From Pseudonocardiales bacterium (GTDB taxonomy: Bacteria; Actinomycetota; Actinomycetes; Mycobacteriales; Pseudonocardiaceae), in assembly GCA_025465385.1 (NCBI GenBank), contig JAODNG010000038.1, forward strand, positions 1 through 7,373: a stretch of DNA of 7,373 bases, given 5' to 3'. Every line of letters starts with the position of its first letter. The stretch's first letter is position 1. This document shows positions 1 through 5,720 of the stretch, in pieces. The notes beneath the pieces were generated by a model that was given only the letters and a program-made list of their open reading frames with translations, ran no database searches and was not told the origin of the DNA. Both the position numbers and the translations under genes were made by a program.

Positions 1-725
1 AGATAGCGCAGCAGCAACGTGTCGCCCTCCGCCAGCACCGACGCAAGCTCGAGCGCCGTCGGTATGACGACCGGGCCGCACGCGATCCGGTCGGCCATTC
101 CCGAGATCAGCAGCGGCGAGATCGTCAGGCGGAGCTCATCGACCAGCCCGGCCTCGATCAGAGAGTCGAACAGCCGCGGGCCTCCTTCACAATCTATCCG
201 GGTCAGGCCCCGCATCACCAACGCGTCCACCGCGGCGGTGACATCCACGGTGTCCTCGCCGGCCACCAGTACCGTGGCACCCGCGGCGGTCCAGGCCTCG
301 CACAGCGTCGACGGCGCCGTGGCGCAGGTGATCACGATGGTCGGGGTGCGTGCTTCGGTGATGACTGGTGCATCGGCGGGCAGTGTCCGGCCGGAGGTGA
401 CCACGGCGATCGGTGGAATTTCACTGAGCCCGTACCGTCGCCGCCGTTGGGCGGCCTGCTCGTCGGGGTGGACGCCGCGGAATTCTTCGATCGTCGCGGT
501 GCCGGCGCCGAGCAGGACCACGTCGGCGAGGTCACTGCCCAACCGGTACACCCGCCGGTCCGCCGGATTGGACAGTCCGGCGGACCGCCCGTCGATCTCG
601 ACGGCGCCGTCGGCGCTGGCTACGAAGTTCACGGCCAGCCAGGGGCGGTCGGCGCGATACTGGTAGAGCCGTTCGAGTTCCTGCTCGTCGACCTCGTGGG
701 CGCGCCCGGGCCAGACGTAGCGCAT
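1..725 (-). CDS. Pyrimidine reductase family protein (RibD C-terminal domain), Rv2671-like DHFR analogue; extreme C-terminus cut off
   Basis: This is a RibD_C-type NADPH-dependent reductase, and 241 codons plus part of one more are visible. It resembles M. tuberculosis Rv2671 along its length: an N-terminal block WLAVNFVASADG (residues 29-40), an ADVVLLGAGT block (67-76) and a late block ECEGGP-like 'CEGGPRLFDSL' followed by VDELRLTISPLL (179-206). Rv2671 is 258 aa and ends within a few residues of the point where this window stops, so the gene is almost complete. Rv2671 is annotated as a riboflavin-pathway reductase, but published work shows it can act as an alternative dihydrofolate reductase linked to para-aminosalicylate resistance. 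There is no cytidine-deaminase half, so it is not a full RibD. The ATG overlaps the stop of the upstream folP2-like gene (TGATG) and has no clear ribosome binding site of its own, which suggests translational coupling. Family assignment is firm. The substrate (pterin or pyrimidine) is inferred. Confidence 0.88.
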   Translation of the reverse strand, partial: MRYVWPGRAHEVDEQELERLYQYRADRPWLAVNFVASADGAVEIDGRSAGLSNPADRRVYRLGSDLADVVLLGAGTATIEEFRGVHPDEQAAQRRRRYGLSEIPPIAVVTSGRTLPADAPVITEARTPTIVITCATAPSTLCEAWTAAGATVLVAGEDTVDVTAAVDALVMRGLTRIDCEGGPRLFDSLIEAGLVDELRLTISPLLISGMADRIACGPVVIPTALELASVLAEGDTLLLRY

Positions 726-1612
726 CAGGTGAGCCAGCGCTGCGCCCGCGCAGGCGGTCTGGTACCGATGATGCTGGCGACCATTTCGATGGTCTGCCGG
801 GTTTCGCGGACCTGGTGGGCGCGGAACATCGCCGCTCCCGCCTGGGCCGCGAGCGCGGTGGCGGCCAGCGTGCCGATGAGACGATCGTCGAGGGCCACGT
901 CGAGGGTTTCCCCAACGACTCCCTTATTGGACATGGCCATCAGCACGGGCCATCCGGTCTCGACGAGGGTGCGTACGTGGCGTAGCACGGCCAAGCTGTG
1001 GAAGGTGTTCTTAGAGAAGTCGATCGCGGGGTCGATCAGGATACCCTCACGGGGAACCCCTTTGGCCACCGCAAGCTCGGCCAGTTGCGTAGTGCTGTCG
1101 ACGACTGCGGCCACGACATCGTCGTACCGCGGGCGGATGGGGTCGGTACGCGGCGCCAGGCCGTCCGTGTGCGCGCACACGTAACCCGTGCCGTATTCGG
1201 CCGCGACATCAAGCATGGCGGCGTCGGCGGCCGCCCAGTTGTCGTTGAGCAGGTCGGCCCCTGCCTGGCACATCCGCTCGGCGACCTCGTGACGATACGT
1301 ATCGACGCTGATCACCAAGTCGGGATAGGTCTGCCGCGCCCACTCAACGGTCGGCGCGACCCGCCGGATCTCCTCGTCGACGCTTACCTCGGGGCCAGGG
1401 CTGGCCGGCACCCCGCCGATGTCGATGACGTCTGCACCGTCGAGCACCGCCTGGCGGATGGCCGCGCGCGCGACCTCCTCATCGAAGGTGACACCGTGGT
1501 CGTAGAACGAATCGGGCGTCCGGTTGATGATGGCCATGATCAGCGGCCGGTCCCGGGTCAGCCTCCGACCGCGAAATACCACGTCAACTACCTCAGAACG
1601 CACCGCTGTCAC
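725..1612 (-). CDS. folP2: FolP2-type dihydropteroate synthase homologue
   Basis: This 295-aa TIM-barrel protein belongs to the pterin-binding family and matches the mycobacterial FolP2 subgroup rather than FolP1. Visible motifs are IMAIINRTPDSF (25-36), GADVIDIGG (59-67), DLLNDNW (120-126), LIDPAIDF (192-199), MSNKGVVGET (227-236) and FRAH (263-266). The core pterin-site residues D64, N123, D194 and K230 are present. The loop that in true synthases reads E-S-T-R-P-G is instead V-P-A-S-P-G (68-73), and the R of SRK is N229. M. tuberculosis FolP2 has the same departures and, as I recall the literature, lacks ordinary synthase activity, so the true reaction is uncertain. The GTG start at 1612 is preferred because AAAGGTGG lies 6 nt upstream. 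An in-frame ATG at 1729 would add 39 residues with no family resemblance and would run through that ribosome binding site. The gene is coupled to the reductase downstream. Confidence 0.88.
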   Translation of the reverse strand: MTAVRSEVVDVVFRGRRLTRDRPLIMAIINRTPDSFYDHGVTFDEEVARAAIRQAVLDGADVIDIGGVPASPGPEVSVDEEIRRVAPTVEWARQTYPDLVISVDTYRHEVAERMCQAGADLLNDNWAAADAAMLDVAAEYGTGYVCAHTDGLAPRTDPIRPRYDDVVAAVVDSTTQLAELAVAKGVPREGILIDPAIDFSKNTFHSLAVLRHVRTLVETGWPVLMAMSNKGVVGETLDVALDDRLIGTLAATALAAQAGAAMFRAHQVRETRQTIEMVASIIGTRPPARAQRWLT

Positions 1613-1764
1613 GACGCCCCACCTTTCTCGCTCTCGGCGTATGGATTCCCGAGGCTGTGTCCACCCCAACGGATCCAGGTCACGCAGGCAAGGGGTGCCC
1701 GAATTGCCGGTCTCACCCCGGCCGCCCATTGCGATACCCGGTCATGGCGTTCACGTGGCACAAG
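1613..1764 (-). other. 152-nt gap between the AOX-like gene and folP2; small GC hairpin
   Basis: Both flanking genes lie on the minus strand. Apart from the folP2 ribosome binding site, the only structure I see is a 5-bp hairpin GCCGG-7 nt-CCGGC at 1706-1722, about 40 nt beyond the AOX stop. It has no T-tract and could be a weak intrinsic terminator or chance in GC-rich DNA. No convincing -10/-35 pair is visible, so it stays open whether folP2 has its own promoter or is read through from the AOX-like gene. Confidence 0.35.
1619..1626 (-). promoter_or_regulatory. Ribosome binding site that sets the folP2 GTG start
   Basis: The minus strand reads AAAGGTGG, then 6 nt, then GTG at 1612. It is a near-perfect Shine-Dalgarno sequence and the reason the GTG is chosen over the upstream in-frame ATG at 1729. 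Confidence 0.7.
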
Positions 1765-2463
1765 TCAGCGGAACCGAGATTTCTTCATCCGGCTCTCACT
1801 CTCGAGCTTGTGCACCCGCTCGTCGTGGCCGATCTGCCGAAACACGTCCGCGAGTGAGGCGAATTCACCGAAGTCATCGGCGAACGACGATTCGAATGGC
1901 GTGCTCTCCCAGTCGGGATGTTCGGCAACCATAGTCATGTATTCATGCTCAGCGTGGTCTTCGAAGTCCGCATTAAGACGATATGACCAGCTCGGACGCG
2001 CCACGAAGAGCAACCATGACAACTGATAATAGACAAATGCGATTGCCTGGGGTAACCAGAAGAACTTGATCTGTGGCTGCCGCCGACCCGTCCTCGCGAT
2101 CAGCTCCTCGATGATGAGCAGGTGGAACATCTCGTTGTCTTGCTGCGCGCGGGACTCAGCAACACGTTCGTGTATGCGTCGGGCCATACCTGTGTCTGCA
2201 TGTACGTGGGTGATGGCGATGAAGGCGACCTGTTCCCAGGCCATGTACGGAACGCGGGCGATCAACTCGAGGACCTTGAACTTGCTCAGCGTGAGAGGCT
2301 TGCCATACACCATGTCTAGCGTCCTGAAGAGGACCCGTGCAGCAATTCCGTACCGGCGCCGAGGTGCCTCCAGGGTCTTGGCCTGGGCCCGTCGCAGCTC
2401 CTCGTGCGTGAGCCGCGGCGGTCGCCCAGGTACGGCTGCGCTCACTGCCTCCTCAGCAGCCAT
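1765..2463 (-). CDS. Alternative oxidase (AOX) superfamily di-iron protein
   Basis: This 232-aa protein carries the AOX four-helix di-iron signature in the right order. LELIARVPYM (65-74) matches the LETVAGVPGM block with ligand E66. DNEMFHL (109-115) matches NERMHL with ligands E111 and H114. FEDHAEHEY (167-175) matches LEEEAVxTY with ligand E168 and the redox tyrosine Y175. HDERVH (213-218) matches DExxH with ligands E215 and H218. The stretch FFWLPQAIAFVYYQLSWLLF (134-153) is hydrophobic and fits a helix of this interfacial membrane protein. AOX oxidises quinol and reduces oxygen to water without pumping protons. That activity is inferred here. The length suits a bacterial AOX core without a targeting peptide. 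Unusual points are H170 and E174 at normally conserved Glu and Thr positions, K63 where an Arg is usual, and AT-ending codons such as TTA for L137. GAGAGGA lies 5 nt before the ATG. Superfamily membership is fairly secure. Function as a quinol oxidase is less so. Confidence 0.82.
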   Translation of the reverse strand: MAAEEAVSAAVPGRPPRLTHEELRRAQAKTLEAPRRRYGIAARVLFRTLDMVYGKPLTLSKFKVLELIARVPYMAWEQVAFIAITHVHADTGMARRIHERVAESRAQQDNEMFHLLIIEELIARTGRRQPQIKFFWLPQAIAFVYYQLSWLLFVARPSWSYRLNADFEDHAEHEYMTMVAEHPDWESTPFESSFADDFGEFASLADVFRQIGHDERVHKLESESRMKKSRFR

Positions 2464-2468
2464 CGCAA

Positions 2469-2475
2469 TCCTCTC
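2469..2475 (-). promoter_or_regulatory. Ribosome binding site of the AOX-like gene
   Basis: The minus strand reads GAGAGGA with 5 nt before the ATG at 2463. It is well placed and supports this start over any internal one. Confidence 0.6.
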
Positions 2476-2526
2476 ATCTGGCCCGGCCGCACCGCTGCAT
2501 CCATTCCCACCACGACGTTGGCGTTG

Positions 2527-2559
2527 CCTAGAGACTAATGGGTTTTAGAAGATCCTAGG
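2527..2559 (-). promoter_or_regulatory. Dyad-containing, AT-rich patch upstream of the AOX-like gene; possible operator/promoter
   Basis: This patch lies in the 116-nt gap (2464-2579) between the XPB-associated gene and the AOX-like gene. CCTAG (2527-2531) and CTAGG (2555-2559) form an outer inverted repeat around CTAA-6 nt-TTAG (2535-2548). The patch is clearly AT-richer than its surroundings. On the minus strand a CTGACA (2559-2564), close to a -35 hexamer, borders it, but no well-spaced -10 follows. It is a plausible regulatory site for the AOX-like gene, from position and symmetry only. The rest of the gap holds nothing I recognise apart from the ribosome binding site. Confidence 0.3.
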
Positions 2560-2579
2560 TGTCAGCGGTGTGGACATGA

Positions 2580-4913
2580 TCAACGGGCCGGGGCGACGGC
2601 CTCGATGTTGGCGATGGTGAAATCGCGTTGGGCATTGCGGAGGTGGCACCAGGAGTCGAGCCACCTGCCGTAGACCTGTTGTGGCCGGATTGCCCGGCTG
2701 CTGCGGCTGCCGTTCTTGTCCCGGTAGACGATGAGCACGTCATTGTGGTGGTCCACGGCATCGGACAGCAGCTCGAGCTCGGCGTCGTCGAGGTGACTGT
2801 TGAGCTCCGCAAGAAGATCGAAGGTGTCCGAGTCCGGGCAGGCCACGTCGGTCTCGCCCGGTGGATTGGCCGCCAGCAGCCGAGCCATCTCGGCGGCGGA
2901 CAACGCAGATCGCACTTTCGTGCTGATCGGGCGATCGGGCGCCGACGCCTCATGATCCTGACGTGCTTCGACGATCACCGTGCCGTGAGCGTCTTCGGCG
3001 ACCGGGGACAAGCCAACTTCGCGTAGCCGGGTCAACACTTCGTCGAGGCCCGATGGGCTGGCTAGGACAGTTGGGGCGAACCGGCTTAGGTGCAGCTTGC
3101 CCAGGGACCGAGTGTGCAGTATCTCGGTGATCAGTGCCTCGTCAGCACTGACGCAGCAACGCATACCCCGCACCCGAATCTGTCCGTGCCGGCGGGACGC
3201 GTCGGTGATCAGATACTCCAGTGGCTGGGGAACCGGACGGGCCGAGATGGCCGCCAGCTCGGTGAGCAGGTCATGAGCAGTCCACCCACTGTCGAGGGCC
3301 GCCCGGACAGTGGCCGGGGTGAAGCGCCAGGTTCCGGCGGCCCCACGGTTCTCGGCGACAGCGGAGCCGGTCAGCAGCCGCGACACGGCCGCGCTCGGCT
3401 GACCGGAAACGACAGCGGTGAGATCCGACTGCAGGATCACGCTGCACGGGGTCTCGGGGATCAGCGCGACGCATCGCCGGGCCAACTGGTCCACCGCGTC
3501 CACCGGCGCAGACCCGACCACCGCCAACAGCTGCTCTCCGAGCTCCGACACCACGTCACTGGCGATCACCCCGAGCAGCTCAGCTTCCCGTACGGCAGCA
3601 GCCACCTTGGCCGCCCGCTGCCCAGCGTCGTAACCGTGCAAGGGGAACAACCAGTCGACCTGCTCCCCCACCGCGCGCACCGACACACCCGAACGGGCGG
3701 CCGGCAGCATCGCACGCCGCAGCAGCCCAGCGGCTGAGCCGAATGGCAACGGGGGCGGGACTTCGCGGTCTCCCGGGACTTCCCGGCCGGTCGGCGCGTG
3801 TTCCAGTGAGAACCACGCGTCGACCAGCACGGCCCACCGCCTGCCTGATTCCGCTGCGCGCCATCCCTCATAAAGGTGCGTCGGTGCATACCCGGTGTCA
3901 GCTCGACCCAGTAGGCCGGCCGCGTAGGTCAGATCGATCCACAACACGAGGACGTCCTCGGGGATCGACAGCCGCTTGGCCAGCCTCGCCCGTTCCCGAG
4001 GCCCGACCCCGCCCTTCTTCAGCGCCGCGATCGGCGCCGTGCGGGCCGCGTCGAGCAGGGTCGTCGCGCCTCGAAGTGCCTCCTGTGCCGCGGCCTGCGC
4101 AGCCCGGCGCACCGCTGCATCGTCGGCACCGACCAAGGGGAAATATGGGCGTCCGGTCAGGGTGAGCTCGCGTTCGGCTAGCCACGCGGCGACCGCTACC
4201 TCCCTGGGCAGTTCAAGCCCATAGTTGACCGGCAGCAGCAGGCCGGCCGCGAGGAGCAGCTTGGTCGGATCACCCGGCTGGGAACGGCCGAATCCGGAGT
4301 GGTACTCGTGATAGCCGCGCCGGAACTCGCTGAGCCGGTCCCTGACCGGTTTCGGCAGTCCAGCGATCACCTTGATGATCAAGGGTAGATCCCTCATGAA
4401 CTCGGACAGCTGCGCTGTCAGCTCGGGCTTGCGCAGCCCATCGGTCGCCGCACCGAACGCACCAAGGGCCGCGCGCAGGTTCTCCACCAGGACTGATCCC
4501 GCGATCGTCACCACCGGCCGGCCGCCGCCGATCTCGGCTAACCAGTGCGCCTCCAGTCGCTCCGGCAAGCACAGCATCCCGGAGCTGTCCCAGGCCAGCC
4601 CTAGCCCGCACAGTTGGGCCACGACAGCCCGCACTGCCTGCTCCGAGGCATTCAGCAGCCGGGCGAGAGCCGGAACAGTCGCGGAGGCGCCAAGGGCGAC
4701 GGTGGCCTGCCCCACCATCACCATGTCCCGGTTCGCCGTGCGCAACGCGGCGGCGAGCGACTCGGCACCACCCAGCCGCTGCGCGAGCTGAGTGAAACCA
4801 CGCGGAACCGGCTGCACCAGGACGTCCGGTCGTGCTTGCAGCAACGCGATCAACGACACTTCGTTCAAACCGGACAGATGCTCAGCAAATGATCTTGCGC
4901 ACACGTCCGCCAT
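2580..4913 (-). CDS. Helicase-associated (XPB/Ssl2-like) protein with C-terminal WYL-like domain, Rv0862c-like
   Basis: This 777-aa protein resembles M. tuberculosis Rv0862c, which is encoded next to the XPB-type helicase gene ercc3. No Walker A or DEAD-type motif is visible, so it is not itself a helicase. The N-terminus (about 8-125) reads like a family-typical winged-helix region with SLIALLQARPD at 20-30. Residues about 490-645 match the helicase-associated Helicase_C_3 pattern: VILQSDLTAVVSG (492-504), WRFTPATVRAALDSGWT (529-545), PQPLEYLITD (562-571) and FAPTVLAS (612-619). The last 65 residues (AELELLSDAVDHHNDVLIVY, then AIRPQQVYGRWLDSW) resemble a WYL domain, a ligand- or nucleic-acid-sensing fold. 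A role in DNA repair or in modulating a helicase is inferred from the family. The ATG at 4913 lacks a strong Shine-Dalgarno sequence. A nearby in-frame GTG four codons in is the alternative. The gene is transcribed divergently from the lipoprotein gene. Confidence 0.85.
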   Translation of the reverse strand: MADVCARSFAEHLSGLNEVSLIALLQARPDVLVQPVPRGFTQLAQRLGGAESLAAALRTANRDMVMVGQATVALGASATVPALARLLNASEQAVRAVVAQLCGLGLAWDSSGMLCLPERLEAHWLAEIGGGRPVVTIAGSVLVENLRAALGAFGAATDGLRKPELTAQLSEFMRDLPLIIKVIAGLPKPVRDRLSEFRRGYHEYHSGFGRSQPGDPTKLLLAAGLLLPVNYGLELPREVAVAAWLAERELTLTGRPYFPLVGADDAAVRRAAQAAAQEALRGATTLLDAARTAPIAALKKGGVGPRERARLAKRLSIPEDVLVLWIDLTYAAGLLGRADTGYAPTHLYEGWRAAESGRRWAVLVDAWFSLEHAPTGREVPGDREVPPPLPFGSAAGLLRRAMLPAARSGVSVRAVGEQVDWLFPLHGYDAGQRAAKVAAAVREAELLGVIASDVVSELGEQLLAVVGSAPVDAVDQLARRCVALIPETPCSVILQSDLTAVVSGQPSAAVSRLLTGSAVAENRGAAGTWRFTPATVRAALDSGWTAHDLLTELAAISARPVPQPLEYLITDASRRHGQIRVRGMRCCVSADEALITEILHTRSLGKLHLSRFAPTVLASPSGLDEVLTRLREVGLSPVAEDAHGTVIVEARQDHEASAPDRPISTKVRSALSAAEMARLLAANPPGETDVACPDSDTFDLLAELNSHLDDAELELLSDAVDHHNDVLIVYRDKNGSRSSRAIRPQQVYGRWLDSWCHLRNAQRDFTIANIEAVAPAR

Positions 4914-5078
4914 TCTGCCGTCAAGCCACTCTCCGCGTGCGCGGGGTACGCCTAGAACCTGGCGAGCTTGGAGCCGCGTCGGCGAGGCCTCCGACTATCG
5001 GACTGAAAATCGGTCGACACCGATGCGTTTGAAACGGTTTCCGTGCAGCCTGGCGCACCGTTCTATCGCAGGTGTGGC

Positions 5079-5128
5079 GCTCATTGTTACATCTGTAACG
5101 CCGGAACTTAGTTCGGCGAACAATGAGC
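5079..5128 (+). repeat. Nested inverted repeat upstream of the lipoprotein gene; operator or leader structure
   Basis: Ten-base arms GCTCATTGTT (5079-5088) and AACAATGAGC (5119-5128) are perfectly complementary. Between them lies a second stem, CGCCG/CGGCG plus AAC/GTT, with one bulged G and a TTA loop (5099-5118). The left side carries ten extra bases (5089-5098) that, with GTT of the outer arm, belong to the dyad GTTACATCTGTAAC (5086-5099). The two foldings compete for the same bases. The structure ends 42 nt before the lipoprotein ATG. As RNA it would be a leader hairpin with an asymmetric internal loop. As DNA it would be a compound operator over the candidate -35/-10. Confidence 0.5.
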
Positions 5129-5158
5129 AGACCGCGTACACGGAGTCGCGGGACCTAC

Positions 5159-5166
5159 GAAAGAGA
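5159..5166 (+). promoter_or_regulatory. Ribosome binding site supporting the lipoprotein start at 5171
   Basis: GAAAGAGA lies 4 nt before ATG 5171. It is moderate in strength but favours this ATG over the in-frame one at 5123, which would put 16 charged residues before the signal peptide. Confidence 0.5.
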
Positions 5167-5170
5167 TCAC

Positions 5171-5677
5171 ATGTCGCCGACCGGCTCGCGCTTAAACTCC
5201 CGGAGAGTACTCGCCTCCCTGGTAACAATCAGCGTACTTTTCATCGGTAGCGCCTCGATTGCAGGATGCCAGAACGGGACGGCGACCCAATCTTCCAATC
5301 CGCAGTCTCAGGTAACCACCAGTTCTGCATCACCGTTGCCTGCTCCGACTCCGCTAGCGACTACACCGCCCGTGGTCGCCGCCCCGACATCGGCAGTCCC
5401 GGTGGCATCTCCGGCAGCGCTGCCGGCACCGGCGCCGCGGCTATCTGCGCCCCGTATCGCGGCGGCCGCTCCCCCAGCTGCCGGATCAGCGCAACAAAGC
5501 GGTTCGTGCGACGCGGACTATTACCGCAACAGCGACGGCAACTGCGTCCGCCGACCCGAGCAGGCTGCCGCAGCACCGGCCGGTGCCACCGCCCGATGCT
5601 CCGACGGCAAATACAGCTTCAGCCAACATCGGCAGGGTACCTGTTCGGGCCATGGTGGCGTCGCCCAATGGCTATAA
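5171..5677 (+). CDS. DUF3761 domain lipoprotein
   Basis: This is a 168-aa exported protein. Residues 1-32 form a signal peptide: basic SRLNSRRVL, hydrophobic ASLVTISVLFIGSA, then lipobox I-A-G-C with C33 as the predicted lipid-modified residue. The pair R11-R12 gives a partial twin-arginine look, but the rest of that motif is poor. Residues about 34-112 are a low-complexity Ser/Thr then Pro/Ala-rich linker, probably spanning the cell wall. Residues 113-168 match DUF3761: CDADYYRNSDGNCVRRP, then ATARCSDGKYSFSQHR and GTCSGHGGVAQWL at the very end. Cysteines 113, 125, 143 and 158 could form two disulfides after export. The function of DUF3761 is unknown. It is common in short secreted actinobacterial and other bacterial proteins. 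The gene has its own upstream region with several inverted repeats and is convergent with glgX. It appears to be a single-gene transcript. Confidence 0.87.
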   Translation: MSPTGSRLNSRRVLASLVTISVLFIGSASIAGCQNGTATQSSNPQSQVTTSSASPLPAPTPLATTPPVVAAPTSAVPVASPAALPAPAPRLSAPRIAAAAPPAAGSAQQSGSCDADYYRNSDGNCVRRPEQAAAAPAGATARCSDGKYSFSQHRQGTCSGHGGVAQWL

Positions 5678-5695
5678 CCGCCGATGGTTATAACC
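5668..5695 (+). repeat. Two imperfect copies of ATGGYTATAACC at the lipoprotein gene end
   Basis: ATGGCTATAACC (5668-5679, containing the TAA stop) and ATGGTTATAACC (5684-5695) differ at one base and are offset by 16 nt. The second copy is half of the 18-bp palindrome beside it. It may reflect a small duplication. Possibly incidental. Confidence 0.4.
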
Positions 5696-5699
5696 ATCG
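5682..5699. terminator. 18-bp perfect palindrome between convergent genes; likely bidirectional terminator
   Basis: CGATGGTTATAACCATCG is a perfect palindrome. As RNA it gives a 7-bp stem with a TATA loop on either strand. It starts 5 nt after the lipoprotein stop and 22 nt past the glgX stop, where a shared terminator would be expected. An outer weak repeat CCAATG (5665-5670) / CATTGG (5701-5706) extends it. No T-tract follows, which is common for actinobacterial terminators. A protein-binding site is the alternative. Confidence 0.55.
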
Positions 5700-5720
5700 T
5701 CATTGGCAGATCAGCAGCAC

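Larger units (their letters stand above)
4914..5170. promoter_or_regulatory. Divergent intergenic region crowded with inverted repeats
   Basis: This 257-nt region separates the starts of the XPB-associated gene (minus) and the lipoprotein gene (plus) and must hold promoters for both. Four short dyads stand in order: TCCGA-3-TCGGA (4990-5002), ATCGGT-4-ACCGAT (5009-5024), GAAAC-1-GTTTC (5031-5041) and GTTACA-2-TGTAAC (5086-5099). A larger nested repeat spans 5079-5128 and is listed separately. A possible plus-strand promoter is TTGTTA (5084-5089), 18 nt, then TTAGTT (5108-5113). This is weak against consensus. The part next to the XPB-associated gene (4914-4989) shows nothing I recognise. Confidence 0.45.

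Noticed and set aside
19..1184. Plus-strand open frames (19-666, 447-1184) opposite the reductase and folP2
   Set aside because: Low-complexity products in antisense register to well-supported genes. No family resemblance.
1613..1729. 39-residue N-terminal extension of FolP2 from an ATG at 1729
   Set aside because: The extension resembles nothing in the family and would overlap the strong AAAGGTGG ribosome binding site of the GTG start.
998..2026. Long plus-strand open frame (342 codons) opposite folP2 and the AOX-like gene
   Set aside because: It lies antisense to two genes with clear family motifs, crosses their boundary, and its product has no recognisable domain. It is a GC-rich shadow frame.
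3090..4224. Several plus- and minus-strand open frames inside the XPB-associated gene
   Set aside because: All are off-frame shadows of the 777-codon gene, Arg/Pro/Ser-rich with no motif.
5123..5170. Upstream ATG at 5123 for the lipoprotein
   Set aside because: It would place 16 mostly charged residues before the signal peptide and would start inside the right arm of the inverted repeat. ATG 5171 has a ribosome binding site and a normal signal peptide length.
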